A stretch of DNA of 37,372 nucleotides from a virus. A model generated the notes under the pieces. The model did not search any database. It worked only from the letters and a program-made list of their open reading frames with translations, and was not told the origin of the DNA. The translations under genes and the position numbers were made by a program. Where the stretch lies: IMG/VR virus record IMGVR_UViG_3300046747_000284, positions 1 to 37,372 of that record; one strand, given 5' to 3'. Below, in pieces: positions 13,699 through 22,498 of the stretch (the stretch's first letter is position 1; every line of letters starts with the position of its first letter).

Positions 13699-13946
13699 TG
13701 GGATACGTCGTGCCGACGTACCTGACGCAGTCGCGGATTGAGCAGCTGCGCTGGCAAGTCGTGGTTGCTCACAACTACGTGCAGCGTCGCTGGTGGGAGC
13801 GATGCATGAGAACCGACCCCGATGCGGTCGAACGCCTGCGACTCGCGCAGCAGGCGTTGCTCGAAGCCGAACTCGAAGAAGCGATGGGCGTCGCGGTCGA
13901 TAGCTCGGTGCTCAACGGCTACGACAGCTACACGATTCGCCGATGA
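13698..13946 (+). CDS. Small hypothetical protein before terminase
   Basis: An 82-residue protein starting at ATG 13698. A Trp/Arg-rich first half (QLRWQVVVAHNYVQRRWWER) leads into an acidic helix (LAQQALLEAELEEAMG). Its stop overlaps the terminase start (ATGA). The family is unknown; because of its position it could be a terminase partner. Confidence 0.65.
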   Translation: MGYVVPTYLTQSRIEQLRWQVVVAHNYVQRRWWERCMRTDPDAVERLRLAQQALLEAELEEAMGVAVDSSVLNGYDSYTIRR

Positions 13947-15490
13947 GCGCCGAAGTCCTCGACCCTGCGCTGCGGCCGCTGCATCCGTGGCGGCCGGGCG
14001 AGGGCTTCGAGCCGAACTCGTGGGCGCAGGAGCGCTTCCTCGTCAGCGAAGCACCGGAGCTGCTCTACTCCGGGCATCGCGGCTCGTCGAAGTCGCGCAC
14101 CATCTGCGAGAAGGCGGACTTCCTCTGCCGCCGCATCCCCGGCGCACGCGTCGTGCTCTCGCGCAAGAAGCGCGAGCACATGGGAAAGACGACGCTGCAG
14201 ACGCTGCTCACCGAGGTCATCAGCCCGTCGCATCGTGCGTGGGGATGGAAGGCCGCGGCCGATGGCGGCTCGACGCTCTACTACCCGAACGGTTCCGAGG
14301 TCCTGCTCGCCGGCCTCGATAACCCCGGGCGCATGCTCTCCGGTGAGTTCATGGCGAACTACACCGACCAAGCCGAGGAGCTGGACGAGGACGAGTTCAT
14401 CTCCATCGGCGGTTCGCTGCGTCAGCGCGTCGACAAGACCGGAGCGCCGATTCCGTTCCACCAGAACGGCGGTGCGTGCAACCCCGACGGCCCCGCTCAC
14501 TTCCTGTTCAAGCGGTTCAGGCCAGACCTCACCGAGCACGCATCGAGTCACATCCAGCGCAGCACCGAGCCGACGCGACTGCTCGACGGCTCGTCGCTGC
14601 CCGCAGGACGCCTGCTGCGCGAGTGCATCATCGCCGGGCTGCAGGACAACATGGAGAACCTGCCGCACGAGTACCAAGCGTGGCTCGCGTCGCTCACCGG
14701 GCGATACCGCGACCGCTTCGTGCATGGCCTGTGGGTCGCGTTCGAAGGCTCGCTGTTCGATGTCTACGACGAACGCTTCCACGTCCGCTCGCGGCCGGTC
14801 GAGTGGGACGAGTGGGGAGGCTATCCACCGCCGAACTGGAAGCGCATCCGCGGCATCGACTTCGGTTACGCCGCGCCGTTCGTGCTGCAGTGGTGGGCCA
14901 TCTCTCCCGAAGGCGCGTGGTGGTTGTACCGCGAGATTTATCGCACGGGTCGCCTCGTCGGTGACCACGCGAAGGTCGCGAAGGCCGCAGAGCTGAAGGA
15001 ACTCGCGGCGTTGAACTCCGCCATCGAGGCGAAGAACGAGAAGGCGTGGCCTAAGACGCCCGTGCTCGAGCGCCTGAAGTTCAGCATGTCGCCGGCCGAC
15101 CACGCCGACGCCGAGTCCCGCGCGCAGCTCGACAACCTCGGGTTCGCGACCATCCCAGCGGTGAAGGACCGTGACCCGGGCTATCAGACCCTGTACGAGA
15201 TGTTGACACCCCGCATCGACCCGGCCACGAACGTCGCGCGCTCGCGCATGTACTTCGTGCGCGACGCGCTCTGCGAACCTCCGGACCCGAAGCTCGTTCA
15301 CCTCGGCAAGCCGACGTGCACGTGGCAGGAGTTCCCGCTGCTGCAGTTCCGGCCGGCGCTGCGGACGAACCGCGACCACTCGCAGCCCGAGGAACACTTG
15401 AAGGGCGACGACCACGGCTACGACGCCGCGCGCTACGCCGCGCACACGTTCCGCATGCAAGGGCCGGCCAACCTGTTGCTCCTGCGGTGA
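13943..15490 (+). CDS. terL: Terminase large subunit
   Basis: A 515-residue packaging ATPase-nuclease. Walker A GHRGSSKS is at residues 44-51. A Walker B-like strand reads YTDQAEEL around 140-147. The RNase H-type nuclease begins with GIDFGYA near 304-310, and GDDHGYDAARYA near 487-498 supplies later acidic residues. It cuts concatemeric DNA and drives it through the portal into the prohead. The length is normal for the family. Context (tRNA-like gene, glycosidase, then portal-MuF) is unusual, since terL is usually followed directly by portal. Confidence 0.93.
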   Translation: MSAEVLDPALRPLHPWRPGEGFEPNSWAQERFLVSEAPELLYSGHRGSSKSRTICEKADFLCRRIPGARVVLSRKKREHMGKTTLQTLLTEVISPSHRAWGWKAAADGGSTLYYPNGSEVLLAGLDNPGRMLSGEFMANYTDQAEELDEDEFISIGGSLRQRVDKTGAPIPFHQNGGACNPDGPAHFLFKRFRPDLTEHASSHIQRSTEPTRLLDGSSLPAGRLLRECIIAGLQDNMENLPHEYQAWLASLTGRYRDRFVHGLWVAFEGSLFDVYDERFHVRSRPVEWDEWGGYPPPNWKRIRGIDFGYAAPFVLQWWAISPEGAWWLYREIYRTGRLVGDHAKVAKAAELKELAALNSAIEAKNEKAWPKTPVLERLKFSMSPADHADAESRAQLDNLGFATIPAVKDRDPGYQTLYEMLTPRIDPATNVARSRMYFVRDALCEPPDPKLVHLGKPTCTWQEFPLLQFRPALRTNRDHSQPEEHLKGDDHGYDAARYAAHTFRMQGPANLLLLR

Positions 15491-15508
15491 TGGTGCTAGG
15501 CTTCTCGT

Positions 15509-15581
15509 GACAGGGAGCGCTGGGCGCGGGACGGTTTCATAAGCCATCCCTCAGTGGGTTCGAATCCCTCCCCTGTCCCCA
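15509..15581 (+). tRNA. tRNA-like gene, anticodon CAU
   Basis: The 7-bp acceptor stem pairs perfectly: GACAGGG 15509-15515 with CCCTGTC 15571-15577. It is followed by discriminator C and an encoded CCA (15579-15581). The T arm has GTGGG / TTCGAAT / CCCTC (15554-15570) with one T-T mismatch. The anticodon loop TTCATAA (15536-15542) places CAT at 15538-15540, and its stem has one C-A mismatch but extends by three G-C pairs. The D arm is short (15 bases between acceptor and anticodon stem). It reads as Met or, if modified, Ile. It may be functional, degenerate or a tRNA mimic. Confidence 0.6.
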
Positions 15582-15596
15582 TCTTCGGGGGGGTGC

Positions 15597-17030
15597 GTGC
15601 GATACGAGGACATCCGACGCTTCTTCGCCCGCGGCGGCAAGGTGACGCTGCTCGACAAGCCGCAGCGCGAGCACCCGCCGCACGGCCAGCCCATCGAGCA
15701 GCCGGTGCCGCCTCCTGTCGTGCCGGCCGTGGACCCGCGGCTCGGCTTCCCGCACCCGTACATCTTCCCGTGGTGCGACGGCAACGGCGGTCCGCTGTGG
15801 GACAACACGCTCGGGCTCAACGCGACGTACATGGCTGCGCTCGCGAAGTACCCGTACATCGAAATCGACATGCAGATTTTCGGCCGCGAGGACACGCCAG
15901 CGCGTTCGGACATCGTGCGGCAGCTCAAGCTGCTGAACCCGAAGGCGCGCGTGTCGTGGTACTGGCAGGCGCAGTATCGCTACCAAGACACCGAGACCAA
16001 TCGCGTCGAGGGCCAGCTCTGGCCGCTCGTCATCGGGCCGCCGGACATCCGCCTCTACAACCTTGACGGAACGAGCTTCTGCTTCAACGGCGGCCCCGCA
16101 GCGAACTACCAGCCGACGTTCCACGACCTCGCGCATCCGGGCATCGCCGACGCGACGCTCAACATCTTCAAGACGTTCATGAGCGGGCACCGGCGCGCCG
16201 ACGGCATGCACATGGACTGGGCCATCGGGAACATCGGCCTCTACGGCGTGACGGCGACGCTCGACCTCACGCGACCTGCTCCCGGCTACGCATCAGTCGC
16301 CGCCATGAACGCAGCGAACAGCGCCGCGCTGACCTATCTCATGACCTCGCTGAAGAACTGGGACGGCGGCAAGTTCATGATTGGCAATCGCGGCGGCACC
16401 GGCTACACGAACAACGCCGACGCCTACCAGTGGGACGGCGAGCTGTTCGAGGGCTGGGACCACGACGAGGGACAAGGCGGTGGCTCGCCGCCGCTCAACT
16501 ACCCAAGCTACGACGCCGCGATGCAGCAGCTCGAGCACTGGCGAGGTCCGGCCTTCGACAGCGACGGCACGGCCATCATCAAGTGCGAGGCGAACACCAC
16601 CGGTATCGGCCCCGGGACGGTGTCGTGGGACCGGCTCGTGCGCTACGGTCTCGCCTCGGCGACCATCATGGGCTGCTTCGCGTGCGTGAGTCCGCAGCAT
16701 GTCGCGACGCCGTTCCACGTCGGCTTCTGGATTGCCGACGAGTACGCCGTCGATGCCAACGGGCACACGGACACGACGATGGCCGCGAGCAGCATGGGCT
16801 GGCTCGGTCGACCCATCGAGTTCGGCTTCAAGGACGCGTCGGGCATCTACGTGCGCCGGTTCCAGAACGGCATGGTGCTCGTCAACGGCACGACGGGCAC
16901 GCTGAGCATCACGCCCGGCGGAACGTGGAAGCGCATCGCTGGCGCTGCCAGCACGACCATCAACAACGGCACGCTCGGCACGACGTTCAGCGTCGGTGCG
17001 AAAGACGGCCTGTTCCTGCTGCGACCATGA
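15597..17030 (+). CDS. GHL15-type putative glycoside hydrolase
   Basis: A 477-residue protein with a GTG start at 15597 after GGGGGG; no ATG start gives the full domain. The central part looks like a TIM-barrel glycosidase (WYWQAQYRYQDT; GMHMDWAIGNIG with acidic Asp; DAYQWDGELFEGW). The C-terminal beta domain, with RRFQNGMVLVNGTTGTLSI and GGTWKRIAG, matches the ending of hypothetical glycosyl hydrolase family 15. The short proline-rich N-terminal section has no signal peptide. It may be a virion depolymerase or a moron, but its place between terminase and portal, away from tail genes, is odd. Enzyme activity is inferred. Confidence 0.7.
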   Translation: MRYEDIRRFFARGGKVTLLDKPQREHPPHGQPIEQPVPPPVVPAVDPRLGFPHPYIFPWCDGNGGPLWDNTLGLNATYMAALAKYPYIEIDMQIFGREDTPARSDIVRQLKLLNPKARVSWYWQAQYRYQDTETNRVEGQLWPLVIGPPDIRLYNLDGTSFCFNGGPAANYQPTFHDLAHPGIADATLNIFKTFMSGHRRADGMHMDWAIGNIGLYGVTATLDLTRPAPGYASVAAMNAANSAALTYLMTSLKNWDGGKFMIGNRGGTGYTNNADAYQWDGELFEGWDHDEGQGGGSPPLNYPSYDAAMQQLEHWRGPAFDSDGTAIIKCEANTTGIGPGTVSWDRLVRYGLASATIMGCFACVSPQHVATPFHVGFWIADEYAVDANGHTDTTMAASSMGWLGRPIEFGFKDASGIYVRRFQNGMVLVNGTTGTLSITPGGTWKRIAGAASTTINNGTLGTTFSVGAKDGLFLLRP

Positions 17031-17040
17031 GGCTGCTACC

Positions 17041-19290
17041 ATGCCGACCATGAGGCGACCTCCGAACATCGTCACGCGCGTGGCTGCGTCGGCGCGCTAC
17101 GGCTTCTCGCAGTTCATGCGTGCGCTGTCCGCAGCCGACATCCCGATGGGCGAGGTCTGGCGGCTGAACGCGCCGTGGTACCTGCCGCCCGAGGCGAGCA
17201 ACTACCCGTGGGCGTACAAGCTCGTCCCGACCATCCAGTTCTGCATCGAGCTGTACCAGTCGACGCTCGCTGCGACGCCGCTGCGCTTCTACACCGGGGA
17301 CGGCGACAACAAGACGGAGATTCCTCGGCAGAAGGGCAACATCGTCGACCTGTGGGCCGCGGCGAACACCGAGCAGACCGGATACGAGCTGACCGAGGAC
17401 TTGGTCGGGTCGCTCGAGGTGTACGGCAACGCGTACCTGTTCAAGGACTACGCGAAGTCGAAGCGCATCCAGCAGTTCTGGATGCTGAACCCCGAGACGG
17501 TGAGTCCGGTGCGTGGCCCCGGGCGCGCGACCGTTCGCTACGACGTGAAGGACGGCGGCAGCTCCGTCGCCGTTCCGCGCGACCAAATCATCCACTTCAA
17601 GCGCTACGACCCGCAGATGGGCGCGCTGGGTGTCTCGCGTCTGCAGGCGCTGCAGCAGGCTTACGAGACCGAGCGCGACGCCGGCCGCTTCCAGCGCATG
17701 TTCTACGCGAAGGGCGGCATGGTCGCCGGGCACTACTCGACCGAGCAGAGCATCGACGACGACGACATCGCGCGGCTCAAGACGCAGTTCCGCCAGCGCT
17801 ACCAAGGCATCGAGAACTCGTGGGACCCGGTGTTCCTGCCGAAGAAGCTGGCCTTCACGCGCGCCGGGCTGACGATGGCCGAGATGGACTTCATCGAGGC
17901 GAACAAGCTCACCGCGAACCAGATGCTGAAGCTGTTCAAGATTCCGCCGATGCTCGCGGGCGAGATGGAGGGCGGCGGCGGCCTGAACTCCGACGTCGCC
18001 AGCGTCTCGATGATGCTGTTCCTCCGCTTCGGCGTCATGCCGGCCGCGGCGCGCATCGCCACGAAGCTCAACGAGGCGCTGCTCGCGAGCGGCGAGTTCG
18101 GCTTCGGCATCTCGTGCGAGTACGACTTCTCGAACGACCCGGTGATGGTCGAGAGCTGGCTGAAGCAGGCCGAGATGTGGAACAAGGCGACGGGCGCTCC
18201 GCACATCAGCCGCGCCGAGGCGCGCGACCGTCAGGGCTTGCCCGAGCGGCCGGAGGACGAAGGGCTCGACGACATCCTCGTTCCCACGACGCTTACCGAC
18301 ACGCGCACCGCGAGCGCCATCGCTGCAGCCGACGTGAAGAACGCCGAGAATCCTCCTCCGCCCATCGTGCCGCCCGTTCCTCCCGACAACCAGCAGCCGA
18401 TGCCGCAGGACACGAAGCAGCCGAAGGCCGCCTCCCGCGACGACCGTGCTGGTGGTCGCGAGCTGATGCGGATGCGTCGCGACCGCCGGCTGCGCGCGCA
18501 GGAGGCGCGGGTCACGACGTTCGCCCGCCGCCACTTCGCCGGCCAGCAGCGCCGGCTGAAGCAGAACGCGCACGAGCAGGCCGCGCGGCTGCGGACCGTG
18601 CGCTCCTACGACCTCGACGAGCTGATGCGCGAGCTGCACGACCCCGACGCCATCGCCAAGGCGCGCCGGCTCATCCGCGGCATCGTGACCGACGCCGGGG
18701 ACGAGGCGCTGGCCGACCTCGGGCTCGACCTCGCGTTCGCGCTGCACAGCGCCGCGACCCGCGAGTACATCGCGCAGAAGGGCGCTCGCCTCATCACGCA
18801 AATCGACAACACGACCCGGGACGCGCTGCGCGACGCCATCGGCGAGGTGCTCTCGACCGGCGGCAACGTCGAGTCCGTCATCGCTGCCATCGACGCGGTG
18901 ATGGGCGAACGCATCGCCCGCTCGTCGCGCATCGGCCGCACGGAGACCGCGGCCGCGTTCAACTTCGGGACCGAGGAAGGCTACCGCCAGTCGAAGGTCG
19001 TTGAGCTGAAGGAGTGGCTCACTGCTGGGGACGAGCACGTTCGTGACACGCACCGAGAGCTTGACGGCAGTCAGGTGCCACTGGACGATGTGTTCGTCTC
19101 CAGTAGCGGCGCGCGGCTCGCGTTCCCCGGCGACCCGAACGCAAACGACCCGGCCGAGACCATCAACTGCCGCTGCACCATCGTGGCCGTGACCGATTCC
19201 ACAGTGAAGGCCGCTCCGATTCCGCAGGCCATCCGCGCGCGCATGAACGGACACGCTCCGACGCTGGAGGAATGGCTCAATGGAAAGTGA
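17041..19290 (+). CDS. Portal protein fused to MuF-like minor head protein
   Basis: A 749-residue fusion. Residues about 1-430 form an HK97-type portal (NYPWAYKLVPTIQFCIELYQ, LEVYGNAYLF, QIIHFKRYDP, FKIPPMLAG). A Pro/Gln linker (about 439-462) leads to a long basic helix. Residues about 600-735 are a Mu gpF-like domain: IGRTETAAAFNFGTEEGYRQ, EWLTAGDEHVRDTHRELDG, and DPAETINCRCTIV with the typical NCRC. The portal is the DNA gate of the head, and MuF proteins attach inside the prohead at its base. ATG 17041 is chosen for its GAGG site; an earlier frame start overlaps the glycosidase. Confidence 0.9.
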   Translation: MPTMRRPPNIVTRVAASARYGFSQFMRALSAADIPMGEVWRLNAPWYLPPEASNYPWAYKLVPTIQFCIELYQSTLAATPLRFYTGDGDNKTEIPRQKGNIVDLWAAANTEQTGYELTEDLVGSLEVYGNAYLFKDYAKSKRIQQFWMLNPETVSPVRGPGRATVRYDVKDGGSSVAVPRDQIIHFKRYDPQMGALGVSRLQALQQAYETERDAGRFQRMFYAKGGMVAGHYSTEQSIDDDDIARLKTQFRQRYQGIENSWDPVFLPKKLAFTRAGLTMAEMDFIEANKLTANQMLKLFKIPPMLAGEMEGGGGLNSDVASVSMMLFLRFGVMPAAARIATKLNEALLASGEFGFGISCEYDFSNDPVMVESWLKQAEMWNKATGAPHISRAEARDRQGLPERPEDEGLDDILVPTTLTDTRTASAIAAADVKNAENPPPPIVPPVPPDNQQPMPQDTKQPKAASRDDRAGGRELMRMRRDRRLRAQEARVTTFARRHFAGQQRRLKQNAHEQAARLRTVRSYDLDELMRELHDPDAIAKARRLIRGIVTDAGDEALADLGLDLAFALHSAATREYIAQKGARLITQIDNTTRDALRDAIGEVLSTGGNVESVIAAIDAVMGERIARSSRIGRTETAAAFNFGTEEGYRQSKVVELKEWLTAGDEHVRDTHRELDGSQVPLDDVFVSSSGARLAFPGDPNANDPAETINCRCTIVAVTDSTVKAAPIPQAIRARMNGHAPTLEEWLNGK

Positions 19291-19453
19291 ACGGCCTCGC
19301 GACGAAGCTCGGTCCGCGCCGACGTACCGATGCGATGACTGCGGGTTCTCGTACCAGCTTCAGGAGGGCTACGAGAAGGTGCTGAAGGTCGCGTGCCCGC
19401 GATGCGGCAAGCCGCCCTCGGACGAGACCTCGACAAGGACGGTGACCCGATGA
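19280..19453 (+). CDS. Com-like zinc-ribbon protein
   Basis: A 57-residue frame that starts at ATG 19280 inside the end of the portal gene (GGAGG about 9 bases upstream) and overlaps the protease start at 19450 (ATGA). The sequence YRCDDCGFSYQLQEGYEK and VACPRCGK gives two CxxC pairs, the layout of phage Mu Com, a zinc protein that activates translation of the mom modification gene. Here it may bind RNA or a head protein. The small size and overlaps on both sides support a real gene. Confidence 0.65.
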   Translation: MESERPRDEARSAPTYRCDDCGFSYQLQEGYEKVLKVACPRCGKPPSDETSTRTVTR

Positions 19454-20619
19454 GCTTCTTCGTCTCCGCACGACAGGACGCTGCGCTCGACCGCCGCGTC
19501 GGCATGGGCTTCTGGCTCGCGTCCGACCAAGAGCGCGCCATCCGCAAGCAGTACCTCTCGCAGGTCCAGCAGTTCGCGGGCCGCTCGCTCTCCGAGGACG
19601 ACTTCGCCGTGCGCGGCATGCTCGTGGCGAACACGCAGCGCGACTACTACTACTCGCGCTTCAGCAAGGAGGCGCTGACCGAAGCCTCCGAGCTGCTCGT
19701 CGGCGCGCCCGCGCTCATCGGCCACGACACGCGCGGCGTGCCCGTCGGCCGCATCTTCAACGCCCGCGTCACGCGCATCGAGGACCCGAACCTCGACGCG
19801 AAGGACCAGAACTGGCTCGAGGCGCTCTACTACGTCCCACGCGACGACGCTGGTGAGGCGCATCTCCGCCGCGTCGACCTCGGCATCTTCCGCGAGGTGA
19901 GCATCTCGTGGCGCTGCTCGGGTCAGGACTGCAACGTCTGCGGCCGCTCGATTCACGCATGCCCGCACATCCCCGGCGACATCTACGAGGACCGTGGCTT
20001 CTGCGAGTACGAGTTCAGCGGCATCACGGCGGCGATGGAGGTCAGCCACGTCTATCGCGGCGGCCAGAAGGACACATCGACGTTCGTCCCGAGCGACCCG
20101 GGGGCAGACGGTGCTGGAGCACCGGCGTCGGGGGCGCTCATGCGGTCCTGTCCCCCGGGCTCGCTCGACATCGACCCCGCCATGCTCATCGAAGCGAAGC
20201 GCGTCAACGGTGCGCTTATCCGCGGCTCGCTCGACGAGTGGTTGGCGTCCGAGCGCGGGCAGCGCGCCGTCGACCTGTTCGGCTTCTCGTTCGGGCAAGC
20301 AGGGCAGCGCGCGAACGTGCAGCGAATCGACGTGCAGGAAGGACGCTTCACCGGGCCGGCGCAGGCGAAGCGCTGGGCTCGTGACCACGACTTCCGTGTC
20401 GACCGGATGAAGGCCGGCGTCATGGGCGTTTCGTTCGAGCAGCAGAACGTGAGACACTTCGACCCCGAGGGCTGGCGGGAGATTGTTCTCGACCGTGGAG
20501 TGACCGCGGTCGTCGGCAAGCGCCCCGGCGAGGGCGCGCGACTCAGCCCGGCGCGCAACAACGATGCGGACCCGTTGGGCCACTGGCTCGACACAGCCGC
20601 AATGGGAGCGACTTCATGA
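19450..20619 (+). CDS. Prohead protease / scaffold protein
   Basis: A 389-residue protein. Residues about 65-200 carry a protease-like core (ALIGHDTRGVPVGRIFNARV with candidate catalytic His, REVSISW with candidate Ser). A cysteine-rich insertion follows (CSGQDCNVCGRSIHACPHIPG), also seen in other phage proteases of this type, then EFSGITAAMEVSHVY. The C-terminal part is helical and may act as scaffold. It should mature the capsid encoded next. The exact catalytic residues need an alignment. The start follows AAGGA and overlaps the Com-like stop. Confidence 0.7.
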   Translation: MSFFVSARQDAALDRRVGMGFWLASDQERAIRKQYLSQVQQFAGRSLSEDDFAVRGMLVANTQRDYYYSRFSKEALTEASELLVGAPALIGHDTRGVPVGRIFNARVTRIEDPNLDAKDQNWLEALYYVPRDDAGEAHLRRVDLGIFREVSISWRCSGQDCNVCGRSIHACPHIPGDIYEDRGFCEYEFSGITAAMEVSHVYRGGQKDTSTFVPSDPGADGAGAPASGALMRSCPPGSLDIDPAMLIEAKRVNGALIRGSLDEWLASERGQRAVDLFGFSFGQAGQRANVQRIDVQEGRFTGPAQAKRWARDHDFRVDRMKAGVMGVSFEQQNVRHFDPEGWREIVLDRGVTAVVGKRPGEGARLSPARNNDADPLGHWLDTAAMGATS

Positions 20620-22241
20620 GCAAGGTGGAACTGGACCTGAAGCCGGACCTGAGCACGCCGGACGGGCTGCGCAAGCACACGCTCGACATCACCCGGCACC
20701 TCAACGAGCTGCAGCTCAAGCAGCAGAAGGGCCGCGTCGTCACCGAGGACGAGTGGAACAACGTCGACGACGGCCTGAAGCAGCTCGCGGGCAGGACGCA
20801 GAGCCTCGACGATGCGATGAAGGCGGAGCGGTCGAACTATCCCGGCCCGAACGGCGAGGAACGGTTCCTGCTCGACAAGGCGTCGCTCCGGCTCGACACG
20901 CCCGAGGAGATGCCGCGCTTCATGCGCGACTACTTCAACGTCGCCGTGATGCGCTGGGACGAACTCGCCTCGCTCGCGCACTTGGGGGCCGAGCGCATTC
21001 AGAGCGTCGGGCTCTCCGAGGACATCGCCCGCGCGGCGTCGTCCACGAACAGCGGCCGGCTCCGCGACAAGGTGATGCGGTTCCAGACGCTGAACGACGA
21101 GCTGCTCGTCACCGACACGCTGCTCCACCCGGGCGCGTCGAGGCAGCCGGACCTGCACGCCCGCATGATGCGCATGCAGTCGTACAAGAAGTGGCCCGAG
21201 TACAAGCGCCTCGTGAACGACCTCTGCGACGCGATGAAAATCGAGCGTACGTTCAACGAGACCACGGGCAGCGCCGGCCTCGCGTGGGTGCCGACCATCC
21301 TCTCCGCCCAGCTCATGGACCTCGTGCAGGTGTGGTCGCGGGTCGCTCCGCTGTTCACGCCCATCACGATGACGAGCAAGGTGCTGGACTGGCCGGTGCT
21401 CGGTTCGGACCTCACCGCGTACCTGATGTCGGAAGCCACGACGGAAGCGACGGACTCGACGGGCGTCTCGGCGTCGACGGCGACCACGAACAAGGTCACG
21501 TTCACGGCGCAGAAGCTCGGCGTCCGCACGTTCGCCACGGCGGAAATCATCGAGGACTCGGTCGTCGCGATGGTGCCGTTCATCATCCAGAACGCGGCGA
21601 AGGTGCTCGCGCGCGGCATCGAGGACGCCATCATCAACGGTGACACGGCGGGCACGATGGACACGCTCGCGACGTTCAACCCCGCCGGCAACCCGAAGCG
21701 CGCGTGGATGGGGCTGCGCCAGCAGGCGCTGGTGACCGGCTCCTACCCGGCGAAGTCGGATGCGGGCGCTGCGGCCGCGACGGCTGCGAAGCTCATCGAC
21801 CTCACGTTCCTGATGGGCGCGTGGGGCGCGTCGCCGGCTCCGCTGGCGTTCATCACCGGGTTCCACGGCCTCAAGTCGCTGATGAAGCAGACCGAGTTCC
21901 TCACGCTCGAGAAGTTCGGCTCGGCGGCGACGGTGCTGACGGGTCAGATTGGCGCGATTCTCGGGTCGCCGGTCATCGTCAGCGAGTTCGTGACGGAGAC
22001 GGATGCCACGGGCATCAAGTCGACCACGGTCGCGAACAACGTGAAGGGCGAAATCATCTGCGTCCACCGCGAGAGCTACGGGCTCGCGACGCGGCGCGGC
22101 ATCAACGTCAACGGCAGTACCGACCGCTACATCGAACTCGACCAAGTCATCTTCGTGGCGACGTGCAGGAACGACTTCAAGCCGTTCTATGTGCCGTCGG
22201 CCACGGTGACGCCGGTCGGCCTGCTCTACAACATCAGCTAA
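20616..22241 (+). CDS. HK97-type major capsid protein
   Basis: A 541-residue protein. Residues about 1-95 form a charged coiled-coil delta or scaffold domain (HLNELQLKQQKGRVVTEDEW) expected to be removed by the protease upstream. The HK97 fold then follows, with N-arm, E-loop and A-domain, and the typical IIEDSVVAMVPFIIQNAAKV and DAIINGD patterns. The length exceeds the usual 380-420, mostly because of the N-terminal region. It forms the icosahedral shell. Start ATG 20616 overlaps the protease stop. Confidence 0.9.
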   Translation: MSKVELDLKPDLSTPDGLRKHTLDITRHLNELQLKQQKGRVVTEDEWNNVDDGLKQLAGRTQSLDDAMKAERSNYPGPNGEERFLLDKASLRLDTPEEMPRFMRDYFNVAVMRWDELASLAHLGAERIQSVGLSEDIARAASSTNSGRLRDKVMRFQTLNDELLVTDTLLHPGASRQPDLHARMMRMQSYKKWPEYKRLVNDLCDAMKIERTFNETTGSAGLAWVPTILSAQLMDLVQVWSRVAPLFTPITMTSKVLDWPVLGSDLTAYLMSEATTEATDSTGVSASTATTNKVTFTAQKLGVRTFATAEIIEDSVVAMVPFIIQNAAKVLARGIEDAIINGDTAGTMDTLATFNPAGNPKRAWMGLRQQALVTGSYPAKSDAGAAAATAAKLIDLTFLMGAWGASPAPLAFITGFHGLKSLMKQTEFLTLEKFGSAATVLTGQIGAILGSPVIVSEFVTETDATGIKSTTVANNVKGEIICVHRESYGLATRRGINVNGSTDRYIELDQVIFVATCRNDFKPFYVPSATVTPVGLLYNIS

Positions 22242-22253
22242 GGGCGGCGCGAC

Positions 22254-22478
22254 ATGAAAGAAGTCCCGCAGTCCGAGCAGCCAGCGGCAGCGCCGCTCCC
22301 AGCAGAACCCTCACGCCGAGGCAGATACCTCGGCGTGAGTGGGCGTCGCTTCGAGTCGTACCCGTTCGGTTCAACGCTCGTGTGCCAGTCGGGAGAAATC
22401 TACGAACTCGGCTTGGAGTACGAGTACCTGTGGACCGACACGAACTTCGCTCATCTGTGGGAGTGGGACCCCAAGTAG
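22254..22478 (+). CDS. Small virion-region hypothetical protein
   Basis: A 74-residue protein with an AGGGCGG site. The first 30 residues are Pro/Ala-rich, and the second half (YPFGSTLVCQSGEIYELGLE, NFAHLWEWDPK) looks like a compact beta domain. A perfect inverted repeat (22310-22339) lies within the frame. The family is unknown; a capsid decoration or head-completion role is possible from position. Confidence 0.6.
   Translation: MKEVPQSEQPAAAPLPAEPSRRGRYLGVSGRRFESYPFGSTLVCQSGEIYELGLEYEYLWTDTNFAHLWEWDPK
22310..22339 (+). repeat. Perfect 12-bp inverted repeat within the small post-capsid gene
   Basis: CTCACGCCGAGG (22310-22321) and CCTCGGCGTGAG (22328-22339) pair perfectly around the loop CAGATA. 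There is no following T run. It lies about 70 bases after the capsid stop codon. It could stabilise the 3' end of capsid mRNA or partly block onward transcription or translation. Confidence 0.7.
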
Positions 22479-22498
22479 TTCGCAGCGGTATGCAGCTC

